Shown: positions 33,407 to 42,673 of the stretch, piece after piece | How positions within the stretch are numbered: position 1 is the first letter of the stretch | Layout: each line of letters opens with the position of its first letter | Source of the DNA: Halobellus captivus | Lineage (GTDB): Archaea; Halobacteriota; Halobacteria; Halobacteriales; Haloferacaceae | Direction of reading: 5' to 3' | Length of the DNA: 64,000 nucleotides | Assembly: GCF_007655485.1 (NCBI RefSeq) | Contig: NZ_VJXQ01000001.1 | Coordinates: forward strand, 786,817 to 850,816 | Program-made: the position numbers and the translations under genes | The notes under the pieces: model-generated | Seen by the model: the letters and a program-made list of their open reading frames with translations, nothing else | Told to the model about the DNA's origin: nothing | Database searches by the model: none

Positions 33407-34366
33407 TCACTCCAGATGCGAGTGCGCGCCGATCAGCGCGTTCGAGAGATCGAGATTTTCGATGTGGGTGTCCTCGTCGACGATCGTATCGCGGATGTGG
33501 GCGTCGCGAATGACCGCCTCCGAAAAGACGACCGATCGTTCCAGTCGGGAGTTCGTGACCGAGGCGTCGGCCATCACGTGGACGTTCGCGCCGAGGTCCG
33601 AGCCCTCGACCGTCGCGTCCTCGTGGACGAACGTCTCGCCGTCGAGATACCACGAGACCGCGTCGAGGTAGCTCTCCGGCGTGCCGATGTCGAACCACGC
33701 CCCGTCGAAGGTGAACGCGTGGACGGTGCCGCGCGCCTGGAGCCACTGCATAAACCACCCCGGCTCGTCGGGGTTGTTCCCGTCGGAGAGGTACGTCTCG
33801 AAGTCGGGCAGCGTCTCCCTGGGGAAGGCGTAGCAGGCGATCGAGACGAGCGTGCTCTGGGGGTCGTCAGGTTTCTCCTGGAAGTCGATCACGCGGTCGC
33901 CGTCCAGTTGGACGAGGCCGTAGGACTTCGCGCGCTCCCTCGATCCGACGTCGTACGCGGCGAGACACGGCGTCCCCTTCGATTTGAAGAAGTCAACGAA
34001 CTCGGCGACGTCGAACGAGAGCAGGTTGTCACCGGCGATGACGACGAGGTCGTCGTCGACGCCCTCTCGGTCGATGAGTTGGGCGAGCGCGCCGACGACT
34101 CCGAATTTCTCGTCCTCCTCGACGGTCTCTTCGACCGAGAGCGTCGGCTTCTCGTACGGCGCGTCGGCGATGAACGTCTCGAACGTCTCCGCGAACCGCT
34201 CGTTGGTGCTCACGAACACCTCGTCGATCCGCTCGTCCGCTTCGAGGTCTTCGAAAATGACGTCGATGACCGTCCCATCCCCGACGGGAAGAAACATCTT
34301 GGGCCGGTGTTTAGTGATCGGCCACATCCGAGTCGCGTACCCGCCTGCGAGGACGACTGCCTTCAT
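33407..34366 (-). CDS. NDP-sugar pyrophosphorylase with left-handed beta-helix tail
   Basis: A 319-residue nucleotidyltransferase. The N-terminal signature LAGGYATRMWPITKHRPK binds the nucleotide and metal, VIAGDNLLSFD holds the catalytic Asp, VIDFQEKPDDP and WFDIGTPESYLDAV complete the sugar site. The last 65 residues carry hexapeptide-like rungs (ANVHVMADASVTNSRLERSV), a LbetaH fold used for oligomers or acetyl transfer. It is probably a glucose-1-phosphate or GlcNAc-1-phosphate uridylyl- or thymidylyltransferase for glycan synthesis. The start at 34366 places the signature at residue 6. Confidence 0.9.
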   Translation of the reverse strand: MKAVVLAGGYATRMWPITKHRPKMFLPVGDGTVIDVIFEDLEADERIDEVFVSTNERFAETFETFIADAPYEKPTLSVEETVEEDEKFGVVGALAQLIDREGVDDDLVVIAGDNLLSFDVAEFVDFFKSKGTPCLAAYDVGSRERAKSYGLVQLDGDRVIDFQEKPDDPQSTLVSIACYAFPRETLPDFETYLSDGNNPDEPGWFMQWLQARGTVHAFTFDGAWFDIGTPESYLDAVSWYLDGETFVHEDATVEGSDLGANVHVMADASVTNSRLERSVVFSEAVIRDAHIRDTIVDEDTHIENLDLSNALIGAHSHLE

Positions 34367-34538
34367 ACCAATCCAGTTTGTCCGGACTCCCAAGTGTGTT
34401 TCCCAACACAGAGTATTTGGCCGCATACGGAAATACCGCGATTGCAAGCGGATCGAAGTGCGTTCGTTGGCCGCGTCTGGGTTTCGCCGATGGCAGCGCA
34501 TCGGTTGTGAAAATGAACCACAGGACACCGGAGCGGGC

Positions 34539-34546
34539 AATATAAA
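34539..34546 (+). promoter_or_regulatory. TATA box of the HTH/zinc regulator gene
   Basis: The sequence aatataaa lies about 27 bases before ATG 34570 and excludes the in-frame ATG at 34555, which would be only 12 bases away. Confidence 0.65.
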
Positions 34547-34569
34547 CACAATCAGTGCGTGTACCGAGT

Positions 34570-34872
34570 ATGGTCGAACCGGGCGAAGAGCCGACGACGC
34601 GGGAGCGAATCACGGATGCGCTCCGGACGGAGGACTACGATGCCGCGGAACTTTCGACGGAGGTCGGAGTCCCGCGCTCGGCGGTGTACCGACACCTCGA
34701 TCACGTGGCGCGGACGATCGAAAGCGACGCCGCAGACGAGCGGTTTCTCGTCGCGCCGCCGGAGTGTCGCGCGTGCGGCTTCGACGATTTCGACGATCCG
34801 CTGAACGACCCCTCCCGGTGTCCGGAGTGTCGCTCCGAGCGGATCGCGGAGCCCCGGTTCCTGATCGAGTGA
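34570..34872 (+). CDS. Transcriptional regulator: HTH plus zinc ribbon
   Basis: A 100-residue protein with an N-terminal winged helix (ITDALRTEDYDAAELSTEVG, VPRSAVYRHLDHVARTIES) and a C-terminal CxxC pair (CRACGFDD, CPECRSER) forming a zinc ribbon. This ArsR/HTH-plus-ribbon design is a conserved archaeal regulator type with unknown targets. It is a single gene with its own promoter. Confidence 0.85.
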   Translation: MVEPGEEPTTRERITDALRTEDYDAAELSTEVGVPRSAVYRHLDHVARTIESDAADERFLVAPPECRACGFDDFDDPLNDPSRCPECRSERIAEPRFLIE

Positions 34873-34967
34873 GAGGGTCGTCGGCGTGGCTTAGCTGCGG
34901 TCGCGATCGCCAAAGTCGCGAGAGAGTTCGCCGATCCGAGAGAACTCGTTATCCGAACGGTCACTCA

Positions 34968-35021
34968 CTGGTGTAGGGTCATTCCCCGGTGTAGGGCCAT
35001 TCCCCGGTGTAGACGCGCTCG
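34968..35021. repeat. 18-bp tandem repeat across a stop codon, 3 copies
   Basis: Units begin at 34968, 34986 and 35004, each starting c(t/c)ggtgtag; the first two continue gg(t/c)cattcc. On the minus strand the array encodes the C-terminal YTGEWPYTGE of the alpha/beta hydrolase and contains its stop (34979-34981). Confidence 0.9.
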
Positions 35022-35824
35022 GAGAGAAATCGACGGAGCGCAGCCGTGACGAATTCGGGTTCGTCGAGGTTTGACGCGTGCGCGCCGCCGGGGACTTCCA
35101 CGACGTCCGCGTCGTCGATCTCGGCGGCCAGTTTCGCTGCGTGGCGCTTGACGAACCCCATCTCGTGCTCTCCGTAGATGAGCAACGCGGGCACTGACAG
35201 GTCGGAGAAATCGAACGAGGCTCGCGGGACGCTGCGAAGTGCTCGGATCACCTTTGCGAACTCCTCTGTCGTCATCGTCGGCCCCGATTTTCGGAGTTCC
35301 TCGATCCTGTCGTAGTCGCCGCTCGCCTCCTCCCCTCGGACTCGTTCCTGGAGCCACACCATCGCCCGTTCGACCCGCTGGTAGCCGACGAGCCGAGCGA
35401 TCGGTATCGCCGCTCCCAGCAGTCCCCACTGAAGCCGTTCGGGCCAACGCCAGTCGCCGGACGTGAAGGTGTCCGCGAGGACGAGTCCCGAGATCCGGTC
35501 GGGATGCTTCGTCGCGTACGCCTGCGCGATGCAGCCGCCCAACGAGAGCCCACAGAGGACGGGGTGGTCGAGATCCAGCTCCGCGATGAGCGCGTCGAGA
35601 TCGTCAGCGAGCAGTTCGAGCGTGTACCGATCGACGGTCGAGCCCCCGGTCCGACCGTGGCCGCGGACGTCGTAGACGACTGTCGTGTGCGAATCGCTCA
35701 GCGCCTCCGCCTGCGGCAGCCACTGGCCGTGGTCGACGACCGCGCCGTGGACGAAGACGATCGGCGGCCCGTCGCCGCGGCGCTCGTAGTACGTCTCCAC
35801 GCCGTTAGTCTGAACGGTCGGCAT
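34979..35824 (-). CDS. Alpha/beta-fold hydrolase
   Basis: A 281-residue protein. The oxyanion region is IVFVHGAVVDHGQW, the nucleophile elbow is LCGLSLGGCIAQAYA (Ser in GLSLGG), the acid is in LLIYGEHEMG and the catalytic His in VEVPGGAHASNLDE. The order Ser-Asp/Glu-His is intact. It resembles haloalkane/ester hydrolases of the 3-oxoadipate enol-lactonase group; the substrate is open. The C-terminal 10 residues come from a tandem duplication. Confidence 0.9.
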   Translation of the reverse strand: MPTVQTNGVETYYERRGDGPPIVFVHGAVVDHGQWLPQAEALSDSHTTVVYDVRGHGRTGGSTVDRYTLELLADDLDALIAELDLDHPVLCGLSLGGCIAQAYATKHPDRISGLVLADTFTSGDWRWPERLQWGLLGAAIPIARLVGYQRVERAMVWLQERVRGEEASGDYDRIEELRKSGPTMTTEEFAKVIRALRSVPRASFDFSDLSVPALLIYGEHEMGFVKRHAAKLAAEIDDADVVEVPGGAHASNLDEPEFVTAALRRFLSERVYTGEWPYTGE

Positions 35825-35885
35825 ATGATGTCCTACGCCCGCCACGGAGATGAAGCCAGTCGTGCGTTTCATCTCGAACTCCCAC

Positions 35886-35959
35886 GATCTGATTCGCCTC
35901 GTACACCGAGATCCGATTCGCCCTCCTACATCGAGATCCGACTCGCCCCCGTACACCGA
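35886..35959. repeat. 24/25-bp tandem repeat, 3 copies
   Basis: Units begin at 35886, 35910 and 35935 with gatc(t/c)ga(t/c)tcgcc and end tacac/tcga; a decayed fourth copy follows. A second pair of 17-bp units (gcgtctctc...) at about 35985-36018 runs over the stop codon of the ABC ATPase gene (36015-36017). Confidence 0.85.
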
Positions 35960-36014
35960 GAATCCAATCCCACGGGTATCTCAATTCGGCGCGTCTCTCG
36001 ATTCGACGCGTCTC

Positions 36015-37322
36015 TCAATGTACCTCGTACTCGTCGGGCTTCGCTTCGTACTCGTCACGCAAGCGGTGGCACGACGCCTCGCGGTCCGGAGCGTCCGAAC
36101 GGCTCGGTGGCGATTCGCGCTCGCAAACCGTCTGAAACTCGGTTTCGAGCAGTTCGGACGCCGCCTCGCGTTCGCCCGCCGCGAGCGACTCCAACGCCTC
36201 GTCGAGGATCCGATTAGCCCCGTCGTCCGAGAGTCGCATCGGGAGGTCGAACTCGCTCCTGAGGGTCGCAGAGGGGGTGTCGTGATCGCCGCCGTCGCCG
36301 TCGATTCCGTCGGTGAACTCTGTTGCGGTGGCGGTGTCGACGTCGGACGACTGTCCCGAGAGACGCAGTCGAAATCGGAGCAGCCGTCGCCAGCCGTCAG
36401 CTTCGAGGTCGTAGTCAGCGGGCGGGATCACCTCCGGGCATCGGGTGTGGAAGCGACAGCCGGACGGCGGCGCGGCGGCGTCGGGGACGTCGCCGACCAG
36501 GTCGGCTGCGGGACGGGGTGCTCTGGGATCGGGAACGGGGACCGAGGCCGAGAGCGCGCGGGTGTACGGGTGTCGCGGGTCGTCGAAGACGGCTTCGGCA
36601 GGCCCCGATTCGACAATTTCGCCGAGATACATCACGCAGACGCGGTCGCAGAACGCGCGGACGATCGACAGGTCGTGCGTGACGAGGAGGACGCCGAGTC
36701 CGAGTTCGTCGCGGAGGCGGGTCAGGAGGTCCAGAACGTCAGCCTGCACCGACATATCGAGCGCGGAGACGGGCTCGTCGGCGATGAGGAGATCGGGGTC
36801 GGTGACGAGCGCGCGGGCCAGGGCAGCGCGCTGTTTCTCCCCGCCGGAGAGTTCGTGCGGGTATCGGTCGGCGTCGCTCGCGGCGAGTCCGACGCGTTCG
36901 AGCGTCCCCTCGACGAGTCGGCGGCGACGCGCTCTGTCGGCCATTCCGTGCACGGTGAGCGGCTCAGCGACCGATTGGCCGATCGACAGCCGCGGGTCGA
37001 AGCTCGAATCGGGGTCCTGAAAGACGAGCTGCGCCCGTCTCCGGAACCGCTTCAACTGTCGTCGATCGTACGCCGTGACGTCGTCGCCGTCGAATCGGAC
37101 GGTCCCCGCCGTCGGCTCGTCAATCCGCAACGTCGCCCGGGCGGCGGTCGACTTCCCGCAGCCGGATTCGCCGACGAGCGCGACGATTTCCCCGCGCTCG
37201 ACGGAAAGATCGATCCCGTCGACCGCCCGCACGCGACCCGCCTCGCGGTTCCAAAATCCCTCGGTGATCGGGTAGTGTTTCACCAGCCCGCGGACGTCCA
37301 ACAGCGGCGCTTCGTCGGTCAT
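36015..37322 (-). CDS. Peptide-type ABC transporter ATP-binding protein (DppF/OppF-like), extended C-terminus
   Basis: A 435-residue ABC ATPase. Walker A GESGCGKST, Q-loop LVFQDPDSSFDPR, signature LSGGEKQR, Walker B LLIADEPVSALD and H-loop VTHDLS are intact. The oligopeptide-transporter C-domain with GCRFHTRCPEV (Fe-S-like Cys pattern) follows. The last 105 or so residues (after LRLSGQSSD) are an acidic helical extension beyond the usual 330. Its ATG overlaps the stop of the partner ATPase. It powers import through the two upstream permeases. Confidence 0.93.
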   Translation of the reverse strand: MTDEAPLLDVRGLVKHYPITEGFWNREAGRVRAVDGIDLSVERGEIVALVGESGCGKSTAARATLRIDEPTAGTVRFDGDDVTAYDRRQLKRFRRRAQLVFQDPDSSFDPRLSIGQSVAEPLTVHGMADRARRRRLVEGTLERVGLAASDADRYPHELSGGEKQRAALARALVTDPDLLIADEPVSALDMSVQADVLDLLTRLRDELGLGVLLVTHDLSIVRAFCDRVCVMYLGEIVESGPAEAVFDDPRHPYTRALSASVPVPDPRAPRPAADLVGDVPDAAAPPSGCRFHTRCPEVIPPADYDLEADGWRRLLRFRLRLSGQSSDVDTATATEFTDGIDGDGGDHDTPSATLRSEFDLPMRLSDDGANRILDEALESLAAGEREAASELLETEFQTVCERESPPSRSDAPDREASCHRLRDEYEAKPDEYEVH

Positions 37323-38191
37323 TCCGCGTCACCTCTCTCAGCGAAATCGAGGTGCGCTCGACGCCCCGGAATCGAGTCCAACAGCTCCTGGGTGTACGGG
37401 TGCGACGGGTTCTCGAAGATCTCGTAGACGTCGCCGCGCTCGACCACGCGACCCCCACGAAGGACGACGACGCGGTCGGCGACGGACGCGACGACTCCCA
37501 GATCGTGCGTGACCAAGAGCAGCCCCATCCCGAACGCGGACTGGACGTCGTCGAGGACGCTCAACACCTGCGCCTGGATCGTGACGTCGAGGGCCGTCGT
37601 GGGCTCGTCGGCGATCAACAGGTCCGGCTCGCCCGCGAGCGCCGTCGCGATCGCGATGCGCTGTTTTTGCCCGCCGGAGAGCTCGTGCGGGTAATCGTCG
37701 ATCCGCCCGTCCGGGTTCGGAATACCGACGCGGTCGAGAAGCTCGATCGCACGCGTTCTCGCTTCGCGCTTCGAGCACTCGGAGTGGATCCGAATCGCCT
37801 CGATCAACTGCCAGCCGATCGTGTAGACGGGGTTGAACGCGCTCTGGGGGTTCTGAAACACGTGTGCGATCCGATCGCCGCGAAGCGCTCGAAGCGCCGA
37901 ATCCGAGAGCGATAGCACGTCTCGCCCGTCGAACCGGACCGCGCCCCCAGCGATCTCTCCCGACGGTTCCCGGATCAGCCGCGTGATCGACTCGCAGACG
38001 GCGGTCTTTCCGCTTCCCGACTTGCCGACGAGACAGACCGTCTCGCCGCGTTCGACGCCGAAGGAGACGTCCTCGACCGCGCGAACCGTCCTCCCGTCGG
38101 TGTGGAACTTCGTTTGGAGGTTCTCGACGCGAAGCAGCGGCTCCGTCCGTTTCGTTCTCGTCTCGCGTCGGTCGCCATCTCGATCTCGCAT
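37319..38191 (-). CDS. Peptide-type ABC transporter ATP-binding protein (DppD/OppD-like)
   Basis: A 290-residue ABC ATPase with Walker A GKSGSGKTA, Q-loop HVFQNPQSAFNP, signature LSGGQKQR, Walker B LLIADEPTTALD and H-loop VTHDLG. It is shorter than most DppD (about 330) and lacks the Cys-bearing oligopeptide C-domain found in its partner. It follows the second permease after 3 bases and overlaps the next ATPase by 4, so the pair is made in step. Confidence 0.93.
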   Translation of the reverse strand: MRDRDGDRRETRTKRTEPLLRVENLQTKFHTDGRTVRAVEDVSFGVERGETVCLVGKSGSGKTAVCESITRLIREPSGEIAGGAVRFDGRDVLSLSDSALRALRGDRIAHVFQNPQSAFNPVYTIGWQLIEAIRIHSECSKREARTRAIELLDRVGIPNPDGRIDDYPHELSGGQKQRIAIATALAGEPDLLIADEPTTALDVTIQAQVLSVLDDVQSAFGMGLLLVTHDLGVVASVADRVVVLRGGRVVERGDVYEIFENPSHPYTQELLDSIPGRRAHLDFAERGDAE

Positions 38192-38194
38192 CGG

Positions 38195-39514
38195 TTACAC
38201 CTCCTGCCGCGGGTCGAGCGCGTCTCTGAGCGCGTCGCCCAGGAAGTTGAACGCGAGGATGGTCGCGAAGAGGAACAGCCCGGGGACCGTCGAAATCCAC
38301 CACGCCGTGCCGAGGTCTCCGCGCCCCGTCGCGATCGTTTGTCCCCACGAGGGGAGCGTCACGTCGCCGAGACCGATGAACGACAGCGCCGCTTCCGAGA
38401 GGACGAGAAACGGGACGTTCAGCGTCGCCGCCGTGACGATCGAGTTCGAGACGTTCGGGACGACGTGCCGACGGACGACCGACAGCGTCGACGCACCGGA
38501 TGCCCGCGCGGCCGCGATGTACTGCTCCTGTCTGCGCTGGATCGCCTCGCTGCGCACGATCCGGGCGATGCCGCCCCACCCGGTCACGCCGAAGATGACG
38601 ATCAGGACGAACAGGCTGCCGCCGTAGAGATACGCGAGGAAGAGAAACAGGAAGAACGTCGGAAACGTCTGTTGGATGTCGACGTAGCGCATCAGCGCCT
38701 CGTCGATCCAACCGCCCGCGTAGGCGGCCGTCGTCCCGACGAGCGTCGCGATCGCGACCGAGATCAGCGTCGCGATCAGGCCGACCTGCATACTGACGCG
38801 CATCCCGAAGACCGCGAGCGCTGCGAGTCCCTTCCCCTCGCCCGTCGTCCCGAGCGGATACTCCCACGTGCCGCGACACCGTCCGTCGACGACGGGGCCG
38901 ACGCACTCGGTCGGGATCGACGCCTCGACGCTCAGGAAGACCGGCGGCTGGTACGCGGCCGCGACGTCCAGACTCGGCGGTTCGATGAACAGCGTGCCGA
39001 CCGTGCCGAGGAGGAAGATACAGAGGAGATACCACGCGCTGATCACGGCAGGTCGGTGGCGTCGGAACCGACGCCAGTAGTACGCCCGAAGCCGACGGTT
39101 CCGCGCCACCGGGACGAGCGCGAAGCCGACCACCAACAGCGACGCGACGAACAGCCAGTCGACGGCGGTCACGTCCCAGACGTACGCCGACTCGGTAGTC
39201 GACCACGGGAGGCCGACGCTGATCTCGAACGTCGCATCGTCGCCCGCGACGAGGACGTCGTAGGCGAGCGTCAGAACGTAGAGACCGCACGCGACGAAGG
39301 CGGCGAGGCGGGTCTTCGTCAGTCGTCGACCCTCGGCGTCGATCGCGTCCCAGTCGACGTCCTCGAACCGCTCCGGGCCGTTCCGGTCCACGTTATCGCG
39401 GACCCGATCCATCGTCGAGTCGCTGGCTTGGTCCGTCGTCGAGTCGCTGGCTTGGTCCGTCGATGTGCCGCTGACTTGGTCTCTCATCGAGTCGTTGCCG
39501 TCGTCTCCGTTCAT
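38195..39514 (-). CDS. ABC transporter permease (DppC/OppC-like)
   Basis: A 439-residue membrane protein. A charged N-terminal 65 residues (with an 8-residue repeat, TDQASDST) precede the first helix; a second helix pair and a 70-residue exposed loop lie before the transport domain. The conserved EAA loop is EAIQRRQEQYIAAARASGAS, followed by VPNVSNSIV and LSEAALSFIGLGDV. It forms the channel with the other permease. The start is ATG 39514 or the adjacent GTG 39517; both overlap the upstream stop. Confidence 0.9.
   Translation of the reverse strand: MNGDDGNDSMRDQVSGTSTDQASDSTTDQASDSTMDRVRDNVDRNGPERFEDVDWDAIDAEGRRLTKTRLAAFVACGLYVLTLAYDVLVAGDDATFEISVGLPWSTTESAYVWDVTAVDWLFVASLLVVGFALVPVARNRRLRAYYWRRFRRHRPAVISAWYLLCIFLLGTVGTLFIEPPSLDVAAAYQPPVFLSVEASIPTECVGPVVDGRCRGTWEYPLGTTGEGKGLAALAVFGMRVSMQVGLIATLISVAIATLVGTTAAYAGGWIDEALMRYVDIQQTFPTFFLFLFLAYLYGGSLFVLIVIFGVTGWGGIARIVRSEAIQRRQEQYIAAARASGASTLSVVRRHVVPNVSNSIVTAATLNVPFLVLSEAALSFIGLGDVTLPSWGQTIATGRGDLGTAWWISTVPGLFLFATILAFNFLGDALRDALDPRQEV
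39413..39484. repeat. 24-bp in-frame tandem repeat, 3 copies
   Basis: Units begin at 39413, 39437 and 39461. The first two are identical (cgtcgagtcgctggcttggt...), the third degenerate. They encode the repeated octad near the N-terminus of the DppC-like permease. Confidence 0.88.
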
Positions 39515-40497
39515 CACCGATCACCGTAGTCGATCCGCGGATCGAGGACCGCGTACGCGAGGTCCTGCAGGAGGTTTCCGACCACGGCGACGAACACCGG
39601 TACGAGCGTCGTACCGAGCACTAACGCCGTGTCCTGCCGCCGGATGGCTTCGAGGCTGAGGCGTCCGAGTCCGGGGATCCCGAAAACGACCTCCACGAGA
39701 TACGACGCCGAGAGGACGACGCCGAGGAGGTCGCCGACGAGGATCGTCGACAGCGGGACGAGCGTCGGGCGGAGGACGTGTCGCGTGAGGATGCGCCGCT
39801 CGCTCACGCCTTTCGCGCGGGCGGCCTTGACGAACGTCGCGCGGACGTATTCGAGCGCCTCAGCCCGAGTGTAGCGCATCGTGCCCGCGACCGCGCTGGT
39901 TCCGAGAACGAACACCGGAAGCGCGAGTTGCCGGGCGTTCGCCAGCGAGAACGTGTGCGTTCGCGCCAACTCCGCGTCGAACAGGACCGGCACCCACCCA
40001 AGGTGAACCGCGAAGACCAACAGGAGGAGGATTCCGAACCAGAAGTTCGGGACGCTGATCCCGAAGAACGCGACGAACGTCGCTGCGTAGTCGGTCTTGG
40101 TGTACTGGTTGAACGCCGAGTACAGGCCGATCGAGATGCCGAGCGCGGTCGAGGCGATCACGGCCGGGACGGTGTACATCAGCGAGTACGGCAGCGCGGT
40201 CAGAATTGCCTCTCCGACGGGCTGGGAGCGCGTGTCCGACCAACCCCAATCGCCCGTCGCGAGGTTCGCGAGGTAGTCGACGTAGCGTTCCCAGAGCGGG
40301 CCGTCGAGTCCGCGGCGGCGGGCGTACGCCTCGGCGGCGGCGTCGGCGCTCCCGCCGCGGGCGGCCGCCTGGAACTGCACGCTGGCCAATTGCGAGTCGG
40401 GAGCGAGTTCGAGGAGGACGAAGGTGACCGTCAGAATCACCCCGGCGACGACGCCAGCCCACGCGACCCGGCGCGCAGTGTACCATTTCAGTCCCAT
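39514..40497 (-). CDS. ABC transporter permease (DppB/OppB-like)
   Basis: A 327-residue membrane protein with about six helices. N-terminal helix WYTARRVAWAGVVAGVILTV, a periplasm-facing loop with YARRRGLDGPLWERYVDYLA, and the EAA motif region EALEYVRATFVKAARAKGVS then LVEVVFGIPGLGRLS. It pairs with the DppC-like permease. A 148-base gap separates it from the binding-protein gene, perhaps to lower expression of the membrane parts. Confidence 0.92.
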   Translation of the reverse strand: MGLKWYTARRVAWAGVVAGVILTVTFVLLELAPDSQLASVQFQAAARGGSADAAAEAYARRRGLDGPLWERYVDYLANLATGDWGWSDTRSQPVGEAILTALPYSLMYTVPAVIASTALGISIGLYSAFNQYTKTDYAATFVAFFGISVPNFWFGILLLLVFAVHLGWVPVLFDAELARTHTFSLANARQLALPVFVLGTSAVAGTMRYTRAEALEYVRATFVKAARAKGVSERRILTRHVLRPTLVPLSTILVGDLLGVVLSASYLVEVVFGIPGLGRLSLEAIRRQDTALVLGTTLVPVFVAVVGNLLQDLAYAVLDPRIDYGDR

Positions 40498-40645
40498 CTG
40501 AGATCCTCGATTAGTTTTCGTTTCGCCCCTTCGATCGGGTCGTTCTTCGTCTCGGTCGTTCGTTTCGGTCAGGTCGGTCTTCGTCTTTGCCGTCCGCCTC
40601 AGTCGTGCATTCGCACCGGTCGGTCCGCCCCCTCGACCGCGACGA

Positions 40646-42472
40646 TCAGGCCGAATCGAGCCGCCAGGTGTTTCGGTTCCACGTGTAGCCGAACACTTCC
40701 TCGGGGCCGCGGACGGCGCTGTCGTAGCCGACGATTTTGACGCCCATATTCAGGAAGTTGAACGGCTGCTCCGCGGAGAGCGCACCGAATATTTCGGCGA
40801 GCGTCTCTCCGCGCTCCGTCTCGTCGACGGTGCCGGTGGCCGTCTCGAACAGCGATCCGAAATCCGTCTCCGGCACGTAGCCGTAGAAGTTGATACCGCC
40901 GCGCTCGATCGTGAACCCGCGCGTCGCCGAGGGCGTCCGCGGGTAGGTGTTGAACGTGACGCCGAGGATCAAGTCCCACGGGTCTTGGCTCACGGATCCG
41001 TCTCGCGGACCGCCGTTGTACGGTCCGGCGTTCCACGGCGGGTCACCGTCGCCCTGCCAACTGTTGAACACGTGCTGCTCGACGAGCGTGCCGTACTCCT
41101 TTCCAGTGATTTCGACGTCGAGACCGACCGCGTCGTACTCCTGAGCGACGAGTTGCGCCGTCGTCTGCACCGCTTGAGAACCCTGTACGAACACGAGATC
41201 CAGCGTGACCTGTTCGTCGTCTTCGTCGACGACGCGGTCACCGTCGTAGCGGTACGGTGTCGGGTCGAGGGCCGATTCGAGCAGCTCTCGCGCCCGTTCG
41301 TGGCCGTACGTGTCGCCGACGCCGTACTCGGTCACTTCGTCGTCAGCGTACCACTGCGAGAACGTCGGTTGAAACGTGTGCGCGACGTTCCCGTATCCCC
41401 GCAGGACGTCGTCGACGATGTGCTCCTTGTCGACGGCGTGCGCCAGCGCTCGCCTGACTGCGGGCTCCCGAAGCGCCTCGTAGAACGACCCGTTCGAGCG
41501 CTGGTTGTAGATGAGCGAGGTCATAAACGCCTGCGGGAACACCTTCACGTCGATGCCGTCGACCCCCTCCAACTGCTCGACTCTCGTCTCCGGCACGTCG
41601 GTGGCAGTGAGCTCTCCGGATCGAAGCGCGGACAACCGACTGCTCCCCTCGGGGACGACCTGGTAGGTGTAGGAATCGAAGTACGGCGCGTCTCGCCACT
41701 CGTCGGGAACGCCGTCGACCTCGCGAAGATAGTACTCGTCGTTCCTGACGGCGACGAACTCGGACTCGCGCTCCCACCGCTCGAACCGATACGGTCCGAG
41801 GTTCCCGGCGTACGTGAGCGTCTGGACCTCCTCGTCCTGTTGCAGCCCCGCCTGATCCCCGCCGGGGCGGTACTGTTCGATGAGCGCCTTCGGCATACAG
41901 AACGCGCCCCACATAACCGGTCGGAGCGGGAACGCGGGGTCGACCGACTGCAGTTGTATCTCGAAGGAGCGCCTGCCGGTCTTCTCGACGGGGATGGGCT
42001 CGCCGTTCTGCCGCCAATCGCCCGTGTTGGGGAACCCCGCCCAGTTGGGATCGGCCTGGAAAACCTCCGTGATCGTATAGATCCAGTCCTCGGCGGTCAT
42101 CTGGCCGTACTCCGCGCCCCATTCGAGGTTGTCCCTGAGTTCGACCGTGTAAACGCGGCCCTCGTCGGTTGAGATGTCCGCCCACAGCGGGAAGATCTCC
42201 TGTTCCGGCGTGACCGCATACGCGCCGTCCAGCGCCAACTGGACGCGGTTCACAGCGGGGTTGTCGTCGACGCTGAGGAAGTTCAACGTTCGCGTCCCCG
42301 TCGCCGTTCCCTCGACGTATTCGACGGGTTCTGCGACTGTCCCGTCGCTTTCGGGTGCACTGCATCCCGCGAGCGCCGCCGCCCCACCGAGGCCTAAAAG
42401 CGAGAGAAACGACCGTCGGGACCGACCGCGGAGAGTCGGTCGACAGTCGTCAAGACTGGTACCGGATGGCAT
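40646..42472 (-). CDS. ABC transporter substrate-binding lipoprotein (SBP family 5)
   Basis: A 608-residue extracytoplasmic solute receptor for the downstream importer. The N-terminus has a twin-arginine motif (RSRRSFLSLLG) and a lipobox (LAGC), so it is exported folded and lipid-anchored. SBP_bac_5 features include EDWIYTITEVFQADPN, LTYAGNLGPYRFERWERE and ALAHAVDKEHIVDDVLRGYG. Family members bind peptides, nickel or oligosaccharides; Trp/Tyr-rich pockets are present but the ligand is not readable. It is the first gene of the operon, with an AT-rich box (aaatact) near 42500. Confidence 0.93.
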   Translation of the reverse strand: MPSGTSLDDCRPTLRGRSRRSFLSLLGLGGAAALAGCSAPESDGTVAEPVEYVEGTATGTRTLNFLSVDDNPAVNRVQLALDGAYAVTPEQEIFPLWADISTDEGRVYTVELRDNLEWGAEYGQMTAEDWIYTITEVFQADPNWAGFPNTGDWRQNGEPIPVEKTGRRSFEIQLQSVDPAFPLRPVMWGAFCMPKALIEQYRPGGDQAGLQQDEEVQTLTYAGNLGPYRFERWERESEFVAVRNDEYYLREVDGVPDEWRDAPYFDSYTYQVVPEGSSRLSALRSGELTATDVPETRVEQLEGVDGIDVKVFPQAFMTSLIYNQRSNGSFYEALREPAVRRALAHAVDKEHIVDDVLRGYGNVAHTFQPTFSQWYADDEVTEYGVGDTYGHERARELLESALDPTPYRYDGDRVVDEDDEQVTLDLVFVQGSQAVQTTAQLVAQEYDAVGLDVEITGKEYGTLVEQHVFNSWQGDGDPPWNAGPYNGGPRDGSVSQDPWDLILGVTFNTYPRTPSATRGFTIERGGINFYGYVPETDFGSLFETATGTVDETERGETLAEIFGALSAEQPFNFLNMGVKIVGYDSAVRGPEEVFGYTWNRNTWRLDSA

Positions 42473-42673
42473 AGCGTCTACGTGCGACTATCCGCTGAAA
42501 TACTCTTCGATCACTCAGCGAAAATTTCGGGTTCTGTCGGCCGTATTATCCGAATGTGGGGAGTCCGGTCAGACGGGGCGCACTCGCAGATTTGATAGTG
42601 GTCTTGACTCGAGTCAGCCGTTCCAGCCGTATCCCGGCAATCGTCCTATGGAGGTCGTTGCCAGTCGTGGCGG

